Below, piece after piece: positions 53,699-62,088 of a stretch of DNA of 62,961 nucleotides. The position numbers and the translations under genes were made by a program. The DNA is taken from NCBI GenBank assembly GCA_001464695.1, contig LNDQ01000132.1:1-62961 (forward strand), in the 5' to 3' direction. Positions within the stretch are counted from its first letter, which is position 1, and each line of letters opens with the position of its first letter. The notes under the pieces were generated by a model. That model searched no databases and was not told where the DNA came from. It saw only the letters and a program-made list of their open reading frames with translations. The stretch comes from Betaproteobacteria bacterium Ga0077523 (GTDB taxonomy: Bacteria > Pseudomonadota > Gammaproteobacteria > Burkholderiales > Ga0077523).

Positions 53699-54508
53699 AT
53701 GGCTAAGTTGATTCTCACTCTCGACGGCGTGATGCTGAAGGAGTACACGCTGACGAAGGAGCGCACGACGATCGGTCGGAAGGCTCACAACGACATACCG
53801 ATCGACAATCTGGCCGTGAGCGGCGAGCACGCCGCCATCGTCACGATCCTGAACGACTCGTTCCTCGAGGACCTCGGCAGTACCAACGGGACCCTCGTGA
53901 ACGGTCAGCCGATCAAGAAGCACTTCCTGCAGAACGGGGACGTGATCGAGATCGGCAAGTACAAGCTGAAGTACATCAACGAGGCGACCAGCACCACGAC
54001 CGCGGCCGACTTCGAGAAGACGATGGTGCTGCGTGCGCCCCCCAAGGCGCCGGTCGAGGCGAAACTGGGCGATACCCAGACCAACCTCACGACCACCGGT
54101 GGCGTCGCAAAGGCGCTGTCGGACACGCAGATCAATCCGCAACTGGGCGATGCCGCCGAAGCTGCAGCCGCTGCCGCGGCGGCCGCGATCAAGGTGGAGC
54201 CCGCGACGATCACGCCCGCGGCCCCGGCCGCGGCCAGCGGTCAGCAAGGCGTCATCCAGATCCTGTCGGGGCCCAACGCCGGCAAGGAACTGCCGCTCAC
54301 CAAGGCGCTCACCACGCTGGGCAAACCCGGTGTGCAGGTCGCGGTGATCGCCAAACGGCCGCAAGGCTACTTCATCACCCATGTGGAGGGTGGCACCTTC
54401 CCTGTGGTGAACGGCAAGGCGCTCGATGCGCAGGCGCACCAGTTGAACGACCACGACGTGATCGAACTGGCCGGCGTCAAGATGGAGTTCTTCTTCCGGG
54501 CCGCGTAG
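53699..54508 (+). CDS. FHA-domain protein
   Basis: 269 aa. An N-terminal FHA phosphothreonine-binding domain (about 5-95) has R27, S41 and H44 (TIGRKAHND, SGEHAAI) and LEDLGSTNGTLVNG. An Ala-rich linker (about 100-182) contains KTMVL and two DTQxN sites. A second FHA-like fold (about 183-269) has lost the key residues (TLGKPG in place of TIGR, no S..H). It is 16 nt after the phosphatase and is the likely reader of phosphorylation by the cluster kinase. Confidence 0.92.
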   Translation: MAKLILTLDGVMLKEYTLTKERTTIGRKAHNDIPIDNLAVSGEHAAIVTILNDSFLEDLGSTNGTLVNGQPIKKHFLQNGDVIEIGKYKLKYINEATSTTTAADFEKTMVLRAPPKAPVEAKLGDTQTNLTTTGGVAKALSDTQINPQLGDAAEAAAAAAAAAIKVEPATITPAAPAAASGQQGVIQILSGPNAGKELPLTKALTTLGKPGVQVAVIAKRPQGYFITHVEGGTFPVVNGKALDAQAHQLNDHDVIELAGVKMEFFFRAA

Positions 54509-54552
54509 CCGAGCACGGACCGCACCGCACGTCGGTGGCGCTGGAGGATTCG

Positions 54553-54578
54553 TCCGCCGCGCCTCGCAGCGCGGCGGA
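54553..54578 (+). terminator. 10-bp hairpin between FHA and cyclase genes
   Basis: TCCGCCGCGC-CTCGCA-GCGCGGCGGA is a perfect 10-bp stem. No T-tract follows. It ends one base before an in-frame GTG at 54579, which would be masked in the mRNA. This is one reason to prefer the cyclase start at 54621. It may attenuate read-through from the kinase-phosphatase-FHA genes. Confidence 0.55.
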
Positions 54579-54620
54579 GTGGCGCCCGACGCACGCACAC
54601 GACGAGACGACGGGGAGCCA

Positions 54621-56846
54621 TTGAAGAAACACGCGGTGCGCATACTGCTGGGCGTGGCGGTGCTGCTCGTGTTCCTGGCCCACGCGGCGGGCTGGTCGCG
54701 GCTGCGCGCCATCGACCAGCTCGAGGCATTCGCCTATGACGCGCGGCTGCTGCTCACGATGCCGCGGACCGTGGATCCGCGCATCGTCATCATCGACATC
54801 GACGAGAAGAGCCTGGCCGAGGAGGGCCGCTGGCCCTGGCGCCGCGACCGCCTCGCGCAACTGGTCGAGAAGGCGTTCGACCGGCATCACGTCGCCGTGC
54901 TCGGCTTCGACATATTCTTCTCCGAGCGCGACGCGAGTTCAGGCCTCGATGTGCTGCGCGCACTGGGCGAGGGCGAACTCAAAGGCAATGCGCAATACCG
55001 CGCCGCGCTGGAATCGATCACCCCGAAGCTCGAATACGACCGGGTCTTCGCGGAGGCCCTCAAGGGCCGCCCGGTGGTGCTCGGCTACTACTTCTCCAAT
55101 GTCCTGACCGACAAGGAGGGGATAGCGATCGGTGCGATCCCCAAGCCGGTGCTGCCCGCGGGCACGTTCACCGGCAAGCGCATCGATTTCTCTTCGTATC
55201 CGGGCTATGGCGGCAACCTGCCCGAGTTGCAGGCTGCCGCCGCGACCGCCGGGCACGTGACACCGTGGACCGATCGTGACGGCGTGCATCGCAGCGTACC
55301 GATGCTGGCCGAATACAAGGGAGCGTACTACGAGCCACTCGCACTCGCGATCGTGCGCCTCCTGATGGACTCGCCGCCGGTCAAGCCGGGCTATCCCTCC
55401 GACGGCCTCCTCACCAAGAACTACCCCGGCCTGGAGTGGCTCGAAGTGGGGAGCCTGCGCATCCCGCTCGATCAGGGTGCCAACGCCCTGGTGCCGTATC
55501 GCGGGGCTGAGCGCAGCTTCAAGTACGTGTCGGCGACCGACCTGCTGCACGATCGCGTGCCGCCCGAGGATTTGAAGGACAAGATCGCTCTCATGGGGAC
55601 CACGGCACCCGGTTTGCAGGATCTGCGCTCGACGCCGGTGGGTCCGCTCTATCCGGGGGTCGAGATCCACGCCAACCTGATCGGCGGCATGCTGGACGGC
55701 ACGATCAAGCAGAAGCCACCCTACGTGCTGGGCGCCGAGGTGTTCCTGCTGCTCGCGACCGGCATCATCATGGCCGTGGTGCTGCCGTTCCTGAACCCGC
55801 TCAAGGCGACTCTGGTCACCCTGGGCGTGCTCGCGGCCGTGGTCGCGGGCAATCTCGCCATCTGGAGCAGCGGCAATCTGGTGCTGCCTTTGGCATCTGG
55901 ATTGCTTATGGTGGTCATGCTGTACGCGCTGAACATGTCCTACGGCTACTTCGTCGAGACACGGGCCAAGCGCCAGATCACCGGTCGTTTCGGCCAGTAC
56001 GTGCCGCCCGAGATCGCGGAGGAGATGAGCCGCGATCCGGAACGCTTTTCCATGGAGGGTGAGAGCCGCGAGCTCACCGTGCTGTTCTCCGATGTGCGCG
56101 GATTCACCAGTTTGTCGGAAGGCCTCGAACCGAAAGCGCTGTCGCGCCTCATGAACGCCTACCTCACCCCCATGACCGAAGTGATCTACGGGCATCGCGG
56201 CACCATCGACAAGTACATGGGCGATGCCATCATGGCTTTCTGGGGCGCGCCGATCGAAGACAAGGATCACCCGCGCAATGCGGTGCTGGCGGGTCTCGAG
56301 ATGCAGATCACGTTGAAGTCGCTCGAGACCGAATTCCGCGCCAACGGCTGGCGGCCGCTCACGATCGGCATCGGCGTCAACACCGGCCGCATGAGCGTCG
56401 GCAACATGGGTTCGGCGGTGCGTGTGGCCTACACGGTGATGGGGGACGCGGTGAACCTCGCATCGCGTCTCGAGATGCTCACCAAGAAATACGGCGTCAC
56501 CATGATCATCGGTGAAGAGACGCGCAAGGCTGTCCCTGATGTCGTGGTGCGCGAACTCGATCGCGTGCGGGTGAAGGGCAAGGACGAGCCGGTCGCGATC
56601 TTCGAACCCATCGGGCTGCAGGGCAGCGTCGACAAGGAGACGCTCGATCGCCTGAAGCTCTTCGCGCAAGCGCTCAAGTTCTATCGTGCGCAGGACTGGG
56701 ACAAGGCCGAGCTGCAGCTCCTCAACCTGCAGAAGGCCGAGCCGGAGTGCGGTCTGTACCAGGAATTCATCAAGCGGATCGCGCATTTCCGCGGCGATCC
56801 GCCGCCGCCGGGCTGGGACGGCGTCTTCGACTTCGACTCCAAGTAG
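54621..56846 (+). CDS. CHASE2-domain transmembrane adenylate cyclase (class III)
   Basis: 741 aa from a TTG at 54621 preceded by GGGGAG; a GTG at 54579 would add 14 residues. TM1 and a CHASE2 sensor (IDIDEKSLAEEGRWPWRRD) are followed by three TM helices (about 370-441). The class III cyclase domain (about 475-650) has metal-binding D491 (LFSDVRGF) and D535 (DKYMGD), and AVNLASRLE supplies the Asn/Arg pair. A C-terminal TPR-like tail ends with GWDGVFDFDSK. It makes cAMP in response to an envelope signal; cAMP rather than cGMP is inferred from the K/D substrate pair. The next gene is 2 nt away. Confidence 0.93.
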   Translation: MKKHAVRILLGVAVLLVFLAHAAGWSRLRAIDQLEAFAYDARLLLTMPRTVDPRIVIIDIDEKSLAEEGRWPWRRDRLAQLVEKAFDRHHVAVLGFDIFFSERDASSGLDVLRALGEGELKGNAQYRAALESITPKLEYDRVFAEALKGRPVVLGYYFSNVLTDKEGIAIGAIPKPVLPAGTFTGKRIDFSSYPGYGGNLPELQAAAATAGHVTPWTDRDGVHRSVPMLAEYKGAYYEPLALAIVRLLMDSPPVKPGYPSDGLLTKNYPGLEWLEVGSLRIPLDQGANALVPYRGAERSFKYVSATDLLHDRVPPEDLKDKIALMGTTAPGLQDLRSTPVGPLYPGVEIHANLIGGMLDGTIKQKPPYVLGAEVFLLLATGIIMAVVLPFLNPLKATLVTLGVLAAVVAGNLAIWSSGNLVLPLASGLLMVVMLYALNMSYGYFVETRAKRQITGRFGQYVPPEIAEEMSRDPERFSMEGESRELTVLFSDVRGFTSLSEGLEPKALSRLMNAYLTPMTEVIYGHRGTIDKYMGDAIMAFWGAPIEDKDHPRNAVLAGLEMQITLKSLETEFRANGWRPLTIGIGVNTGRMSVGNMGSAVRVAYTVMGDAVNLASRLEMLTKKYGVTMIIGEETRKAVPDVVVRELDRVRVKGKDEPVAIFEPIGLQGSVDKETLDRLKLFAQALKFYRAQDWDKAELQLLNLQKAEPECGLYQEFIKRIAHFRGDPPPPGWDGVFDFDSK

Positions 56847-56848
56847 CG

Positions 56849-57613
56849 ATGCTGATCCGGGTGCTCGGCTGCAGCGGCGGAATCGGGGGCAACCTGCGCA
56901 CCACGTCGATGCTGCTCGACCAGGATATCCTGATCGATGCCGGTACCGGCGTGGGCGACCTCACGCTGTCCGAGCTGCAGTTGATCGACCACGTCTTCCT
57001 GACCCATTCACATCTCGACCACCTCGCGATGCTGCCGTTCCTCGTGGACACGGTGGGCGGCATGCGGTCGAAGCCGATCATCGTGCATGCCACGGCGGAA
57101 ACGCTGCAGATCATCCGCGACCACATCTTCAACTGGAAGATCTGGCCGGATTTCTCCACCATCCCCGACACGACCAAACCGTTCCTGCATTTCTCGCCGG
57201 TAACGCCTGGTCAGCCGGTCGACCTGAACGGGCGCAAGATCACGCCGCTCAAGGTGAACCATACGGTCCCTGCCGTGGGCTACGTCCTCGACAGCGGTGC
57301 GGCCGCCCTGGTGTTCACGGGTGACACCGGTGCCTGCGACGAACTGTGGGCCGAGGTGAACCGCATCGAGAATCTGCGCTACGTCATCATCGAGACCGCG
57401 TTCAGCAATGGCGAGAAGGATCTCGCGATCGCCTCGAAGCACCTGTGGCCGGACCAGCTGGCCGCAGAACTGGCGAAACTGAAGCGTCAGGCGCGGATCT
57501 TCATTACCCATCTCAAGCCCGGTGAGGGAGCGCTCACCATGGCGGAAGTCGAGGAGTGCGCGGGTGCGTTCAATCCGCGCATGCTGTCCAACGGGCACGT
57601 GTTCAAGTTCTGA
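56849..57613 (+). CDS. Metallo-beta-lactamase-fold cyclic nucleotide phosphodiesterase (class II type)
   Basis: 254 aa. The MBL motif is HSHLDH (H53, H55, D57, H58 with the T-H-x-H-x-D-H order), followed by NHTVPAVGYVL, FTGDTG and the C-terminal FITHLKPGE. This matches 3',5'-cyclic nucleotide phosphodiesterases of the yeast PDE1/CpdP class. It is 2 nt after the cyclase, so synthesis and hydrolysis of the messenger are co-translated. Start ATG 56849. Confidence 0.88.
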   Translation: MLIRVLGCSGGIGGNLRTTSMLLDQDILIDAGTGVGDLTLSELQLIDHVFLTHSHLDHLAMLPFLVDTVGGMRSKPIIVHATAETLQIIRDHIFNWKIWPDFSTIPDTTKPFLHFSPVTPGQPVDLNGRKITPLKVNHTVPAVGYVLDSGAAALVFTGDTGACDELWAEVNRIENLRYVIIETAFSNGEKDLAIASKHLWPDQLAAELAKLKRQARIFITHLKPGEGALTMAEVEECAGAFNPRMLSNGHVFKF

Positions 57614-57618
57614 AGGGG

Positions 57619-57643
57619 CCGGCGGCGCCTGAGGCGCGGCCGG
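57619..57643 (+). terminator. GC-rich hairpin after the phosphodiesterase gene
   Basis: CCGGC-G-GCGCC-TGA-GGCGC-G-GCCGG forms two 5-bp stems around one G-G mismatch. It begins 5 nt after the stop codon. There is no T-tract, so it may be a rho-linked or stabilising structure. Confidence 0.45.
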
Positions 57644-57644
57644 A

Positions 57645-57675
57645 TTGCAGAGTCACGAAGTGCGGGGTTTAGAAT
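57645..57675 (+). promoter_or_regulatory. Candidate promoter of the GAF-ATPase gene
   Basis: TTGCAG (57645-57650) and TAGAAT (57670-57675) are separated by 19 bp and lie 75 nt before the ATG at 57751. The spacing is longer than ideal. With the hairpin just upstream, it suggests that the ATPase and HD-GYP genes form their own unit. Confidence 0.45.
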
Positions 57676-57750
57676 GGATTTCCGTGGAGTGACGAGGGCG
57701 GCATGCGCCACGCATCGAACGGATCCGCGTTTCCTTCCGAGGGTAATGCC

Positions 57751-60162
57751 ATGAGTTCGGTGCTCGACGCCAAGCCGCAGACCAGCCAAAACCTGGCTGA
57801 GATGAGCAACAAGCTGGAGTTCCAGCGCAAGCTCCAGGCCGTTACGAACAGGATCCACGCCACCACCAACGTGGACGAGATCATGCTCGAGATGTCGCAG
57901 GAGATCTGCGCGCTGTTCGATGCCGACCGCCTCACAGTGTATGCGCTGGCCGAGGACAAGACGGCCATCATCTCCAAGGTCAAGACCGGACTCACCTCGT
58001 TCAAGGACTTGAAGCTGCCGATCAACGACCAGTCGATCGCAGGCTACGTCGCACTCACCAAGAAGCTCGCCAACATCCGCGACGTGTACGACGAGAACGA
58101 GTTGCGCAACCTGAGCCCGCAGCTCAAGTTCCTGAAGGAAGTCGACAAGCGCACCGGCTACCGCACCAAGCAGATGCTGGTGGCCCCGGTGCTGGAGGCC
58201 GGCACCAACGAACTGGTCGGCATCGTCCAGGTCATCAACAGCAAGAACGGCGAGAATTTCGGACCGCTGGCCGAAGAGGGCATCGTCAACCTGAGCGAGA
58301 CGCTCGCGATCGCGCTCAAGCTGCGCCAGAAGTCCACTGCGGTGCTGCGCGGCAAGTACGACGCGCTGGTCACCAACGCGGTGCTGTCGGCCGAGGAGAT
58401 GGAACTCGCCACGCGCTCGGCGCGCCGCAAGGGCCTCGACATCGAGGAGGTGCTCACCGACGAATTCCAGGTGAAGCCCACGGCCATCGGCGAAGCGCTG
58501 TCGGCCTTCTTCGGCGTGCCCTACGAACCGTTCAAGGGCGATCGCATCCGCCCCATGGATCTTCTGAAGAATCTGAAGCGCGATTTCGTCGAGTCGGGCG
58601 GCTGGGTGCCGCTCGAGGAAGGCAAGGAAGGCCTGCTGGTTCTCACCACCGATCCGGAGCGTCTGCGCGCCTCGCGCATCGTCGGCAACGTGTTTCCGCG
58701 CGCCAAGGTCGTCTATCGCGTCAGCACGCTGCGTGAGTTCCGGGCGACGCTCGATCAGTATTTCGGCGGTGGCAGTGGCGGTGGCATGGGCATCGAGATG
58801 GATGGCGCCGACATCGGCGAACTGCTCGGCAAGCTCGACGACGAATCGGACGAGGAGTTCATCGGCGCGGGCAGCAGCGGTGACGATGTTTCGCTCGCCC
58901 AGGACAACGAGCTGGTGAAGCTCGTCAACAAGATCATCGTCGACGCCTATCACCAGGGCGCATCCGACATTCACATCGAGCCCTTCCCCGGCAAGGCCAA
59001 GACCGAAGTGCGGTTCCGCAAGGACGGCACGCTGGTGCCCTACATCTCGGTCCCGGCGTCGTATCGCAATGCGCTGGCGGCGCGTCTCAAGATCATGTGC
59101 GACCTCGACATCTCCGAGAAGCGCAAGCCGCAGGACGGCAAGATCAAGTTCAAGAAGTTCGGTCCGCTCGACATTGAACTGCGGGTGGCCACCGTGCCTT
59201 CGCAAGGCGGTGTCGAGGACATCGTCATGCGTATTCTCGCGGCCGGCGAGCCGATTCCCCTCGAGAAGCTCGGGCTGTCCGCCCGCAACTTCAAGAACGT
59301 CAAGGAAACCGTATCGAAGCCCTACGGCCTGTTCTTCGTGTGCGGGCCGACCGGCTCCGGCAAGACCACCACGCTGCACTCGGTGCTGGGCTACCTCAAC
59401 ACCCCGGAGACCAAGATCTGGACCGCCGAGGATCCGGTGGAAATCACCCAGAAGGGACTGCGGCAGGTCCAGATGAACAACAAGGCGGGACTCAACTTCG
59501 CGAGCGCGATGCGGGCGTTCCTGCGAGCCGATCCGGACATCATCATGGTCGGCGAAATGCGCGACAAGGAGACCACCGCCATCGGCATCGAGGCCTCGCT
59601 CACCGGCCACCTGGTGTTCGCGACCCTGCACACGAACAGCGCGCCGGAGTCGATCATCCGCCTGCTCGACATGGGGATGGACCCGTTCAACTTCGCCGAC
59701 GCTTTGCTGGGTGTCCTGGCGCAGCGTCTGGCGAAGCGCCTGTGCTCGAAGTGCAAGGCCGCCCATACGCCTTCGCAGGAGGAGCTGAAGGCCATGCTCG
59801 AGGAATACTGCGTCGAGCTCAAGAACACCGAGGCGTGGAAACGCGATCCCAAGGGCTCCTACGAGGCCATCTACCGCGAATGGGCGCAGACGTTCGGCAA
59901 CGACAAGGGACAGTTCACGCTCTACACCCCGGTGGGGTGCGACACCTGCAGCGGCACCGGATACAAGGGTCGCGTCGGTCTGCACGAGCTGCTGATCGGC
60001 ACCGATACCATCAAGAAGCACATCCAGGAACATGCACGGGTGGCCGAGATCGTGGCGACCGCGCTTGCCGAGAACATGCGCACACTGAAGCAGGACGGCA
60101 TCGAGAAGGTGCTGCAGGGCATCACCGACATGAAGCAGGTGCGGGCCGTCTGCATCAAGTGA
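57751..60162 (+). CDS. GAF-fused GspE/PilB-family secretion/pilus ATPase
   Basis: 803 aa from the ATG at 57751 (GAGGGT Shine-Dalgarno); an upstream ATG at 57703 lacks one. The N-terminal GAF domain (about 25-190) has TGYRTK at 135-140 and GIVQVINSK, like GAFs of cyclic-nucleotide phosphodiesterases. The MshEN/GspE N-domain (about 195-335) lacks clear RLG c-di-GMP motifs. The ATPase domain has Walker A GPTGSGKTT (532-540), an Asp box and Walker B, and a CSKC...CDTC zinc site. It powers pilus assembly or type II secretion. No other pilus or T2SS machinery genes are nearby. Confidence 0.9.
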   Translation: MSSVLDAKPQTSQNLAEMSNKLEFQRKLQAVTNRIHATTNVDEIMLEMSQEICALFDADRLTVYALAEDKTAIISKVKTGLTSFKDLKLPINDQSIAGYVALTKKLANIRDVYDENELRNLSPQLKFLKEVDKRTGYRTKQMLVAPVLEAGTNELVGIVQVINSKNGENFGPLAEEGIVNLSETLAIALKLRQKSTAVLRGKYDALVTNAVLSAEEMELATRSARRKGLDIEEVLTDEFQVKPTAIGEALSAFFGVPYEPFKGDRIRPMDLLKNLKRDFVESGGWVPLEEGKEGLLVLTTDPERLRASRIVGNVFPRAKVVYRVSTLREFRATLDQYFGGGSGGGMGIEMDGADIGELLGKLDDESDEEFIGAGSSGDDVSLAQDNELVKLVNKIIVDAYHQGASDIHIEPFPGKAKTEVRFRKDGTLVPYISVPASYRNALAARLKIMCDLDISEKRKPQDGKIKFKKFGPLDIELRVATVPSQGGVEDIVMRILAAGEPIPLEKLGLSARNFKNVKETVSKPYGLFFVCGPTGSGKTTTLHSVLGYLNTPETKIWTAEDPVEITQKGLRQVQMNNKAGLNFASAMRAFLRADPDIIMVGEMRDKETTAIGIEASLTGHLVFATLHTNSAPESIIRLLDMGMDPFNFADALLGVLAQRLAKRLCSKCKAAHTPSQEELKAMLEEYCVELKNTEAWKRDPKGSYEAIYREWAQTFGNDKGQFTLYTPVGCDTCSGTGYKGRVGLHELLIGTDTIKKHIQEHARVAEIVATALAENMRTLKQDGIEKVLQGITDMKQVRAVCIK

Positions 60163-60169
60163 CGCGACC

Positions 60170-61873
60170 GTGATCCCGGGCCAACCTTCGCCGATGAACA
60201 CCACCGTCCCGATCAAGGACCGCCCCGAGGTCGTGCAGGTGCGGGCCGGCGACCTCATCCGGCGGCTCGAGGAGCTCAACCAGATCGGGATCGCGCTCTC
60301 GAAGGAGAAGGATCTCGACCGACTGCTCGAGACCATTCTCATCGCCGCGAAGAAGATCACGAATGCCGACGGCGGCACGCTCTACCGGCGCCACGCCGAC
60401 AACCAGAACACGCTCGACTTCGAGATCATCCGCACCGAGTCGCTCGGCATCGCCATGGGCGGCACCACGGGTGTCAGGATTCCGTTCGAGCCCATCCGCC
60501 TGCGCGACGAAGCCGGCCGCGAAAACACCTCGATGGTGGTGGCCTACTCGGTCCTGAAGGACAGCACGGTCAATATCGCCGACGCCTACACGGCCGAGGG
60601 CTTCGATTTCTCCGGCACCAAGGCCTTCGACCAGCGCACCGGGTACCGGTCGAAGTCGTTCCTTACCGTGCCGATGAAGAACCACGAGGGCGCGATCATC
60701 GGCGTGCTGCAGTTGATCAACGCCAAGGACCGTTCCACCGGCGAGATCGTCCCGTTCAGCGAGGCCGACGAGCGGCTCGCGCAGTCGCTGGCGTCCCAGG
60801 CCGCTGTGGCGCTCACGAACCGGCTGCTCATCCTGCAGCTCGAGAACCTGTTCGAGTCGTTCATCAATCTCATCAACGAGGCGATCGACGACAAATCGCC
60901 CTACACCGGCGGCCACTGCAATCGCGTGCCGGTGTTGACGATGATGCTCGCCGAGGCCACGCACGGGACTGCTGCAGGGCCCTTGTCGGACTGGAGCATG
61001 ACCGACATCGACCGCTACGAGCTGAAGATCGCCGGCCTGCTGCACGACTGCGGCAAGGTCACGACCCCGGTGCACGTGGTGGACAAGGCCACCAAGCTGC
61101 AGACCATCCACGACCGGATTGAACTGATCGATACCCGGTTCGAGGCGGTCAAGCGCGATGCCGAGATCGAGATGATGCGACTGCGCGGCGCCGCACGCTT
61201 CGCCACCGCCGGCAGTGACGGCGCCGTGCTCGAGCAGGCGTTCCGCGAACGCATCCGCGAGATCGAGGAGGACCGGCGCTTCCTGCGGGCCTGCAACGTC
61301 GGCAGCGAGGCAATGCCGCCCGAGGACCAGGAACGGGTGCGCGAGATCTCGAAGAAGTACCGCTGGCGCAATGTGCACGGCGAGATGGTGGATTTCCTCA
61401 CCGAGGACGAACTGGAGAACCTGACGATCCGCGCCGGCACCCTGACCGCGAAGGAGCGCCAGATCATCAACCACCACATCGAGGTCACGATCAAGATGCT
61501 GGAGGCGCTGCCCTGGCCCAAGCACCTGAAGAACGTGCCCGAGTACGCCGGTGGCCACCACGAACGCATGGACGGCAAGGGTTACCCGCGCGGCCTCACG
61601 CGGGACCAGATGTCGGTCCAGGCTCGCATCATGGGCATCGCGGACATCTTCGAAGCGCTGACGGCGAAGGACCGGCCCTACAAGAAGGGCAAGACGCTGA
61701 CCGAATCGCTCCACATCCTCGGCAAGTTCAAGCTGAACGGGCACGTGGACCCGGACCTCTTCGACATCTTCGTCCGCGAGCGCGTCTACCTGCGCTACGC
61801 CGAGCAGTTCCTCGATCGCGAGCAGATCGACGAAGTGGACGTCGGCCGCATCCCTGGCTACTCCGGCGACTGA
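60170..61873 (+). CDS. GAF-HD-GYP cyclic di-GMP phosphodiesterase
   Basis: 567 aa from a GTG 7 nt after the ATPase gene; the ATG at 60194 is an alternative. The GAF domain (about 25-225) has TGYRSK at 157 and INAKD with a PFSEADE tail, close to the NKFDE-type motif of cyclic-nucleotide GAFs. The HD-GYP domain has HDCGK (H292, D293) and HHERMDGKGYP (463-473). It predicts hydrolysis of c-di-GMP. About 100 extra residues lie between the HD and GYP motifs compared with the usual spacing. Confidence 0.92.
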   Translation: MIPGQPSPMNTTVPIKDRPEVVQVRAGDLIRRLEELNQIGIALSKEKDLDRLLETILIAAKKITNADGGTLYRRHADNQNTLDFEIIRTESLGIAMGGTTGVRIPFEPIRLRDEAGRENTSMVVAYSVLKDSTVNIADAYTAEGFDFSGTKAFDQRTGYRSKSFLTVPMKNHEGAIIGVLQLINAKDRSTGEIVPFSEADERLAQSLASQAAVALTNRLLILQLENLFESFINLINEAIDDKSPYTGGHCNRVPVLTMMLAEATHGTAAGPLSDWSMTDIDRYELKIAGLLHDCGKVTTPVHVVDKATKLQTIHDRIELIDTRFEAVKRDAEIEMMRLRGAARFATAGSDGAVLEQAFRERIREIEEDRRFLRACNVGSEAMPPEDQERVREISKKYRWRNVHGEMVDFLTEDELENLTIRAGTLTAKERQIINHHIEVTIKMLEALPWPKHLKNVPEYAGGHHERMDGKGYPRGLTRDQMSVQARIMGIADIFEALTAKDRPYKKGKTLTESLHILGKFKLNGHVDPDLFDIFVRERVYLRYAEQFLDREQIDEVDVGRIPGYSGD

Positions 61874-61886
61874 CGGAAAACGTCAG
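61870..61886 (+). terminator. Small hairpin at the HD-GYP stop
   Basis: CTGACG-GAAAA-CGTCAG, a perfect 6-bp stem that includes the stop codon, without a T-tract. It could mark the 3' end of the transcript but is weak evidence for termination. Confidence 0.35.
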
Positions 61887-62049
61887 GAAATGCCGAGTGG
61901 GCCGCCCTGGTTCCCGGGGAAATCCGGGCGCCGAAGGCGGGCCGCGGACTGAAATCTGACGGACCGACAGGATGCCTTGCGCGAGGTGTCCACGAAAAGC
62001 GCGATCAGACGGGATCTCGACAGGGTTCGCAGGGCTCCATCGGACGAAA

Positions 62050-62065
62050 CTTGTCCTCCGACAAG
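62050..62065 (+). promoter_or_regulatory. Candidate activator-binding inverted repeat upstream of the pilin
   Basis: CTTGTC-CTCC-GACAAG is a perfect 6-4-6 palindrome 23 nt upstream of the -24 element of the sigma-54 promoter. The position suits an enhancer-binding activator such as a PilR homologue, but neither the protein nor its site is confirmed. Confidence 0.45.
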
Positions 62066-62088
62066 CCCTTGCGAGCCTTTTAGCCCTC

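Noticed and set aside
50295..54508. Kinase-phosphatase-FHA trio as part of a type VI secretion locus
   Set aside because: No tss genes (sheath, Hcp, VgrG, ClpV, TssM) occur in the window; neighbours are cyclase, phosphodiesterase and GspE-type ATPase.
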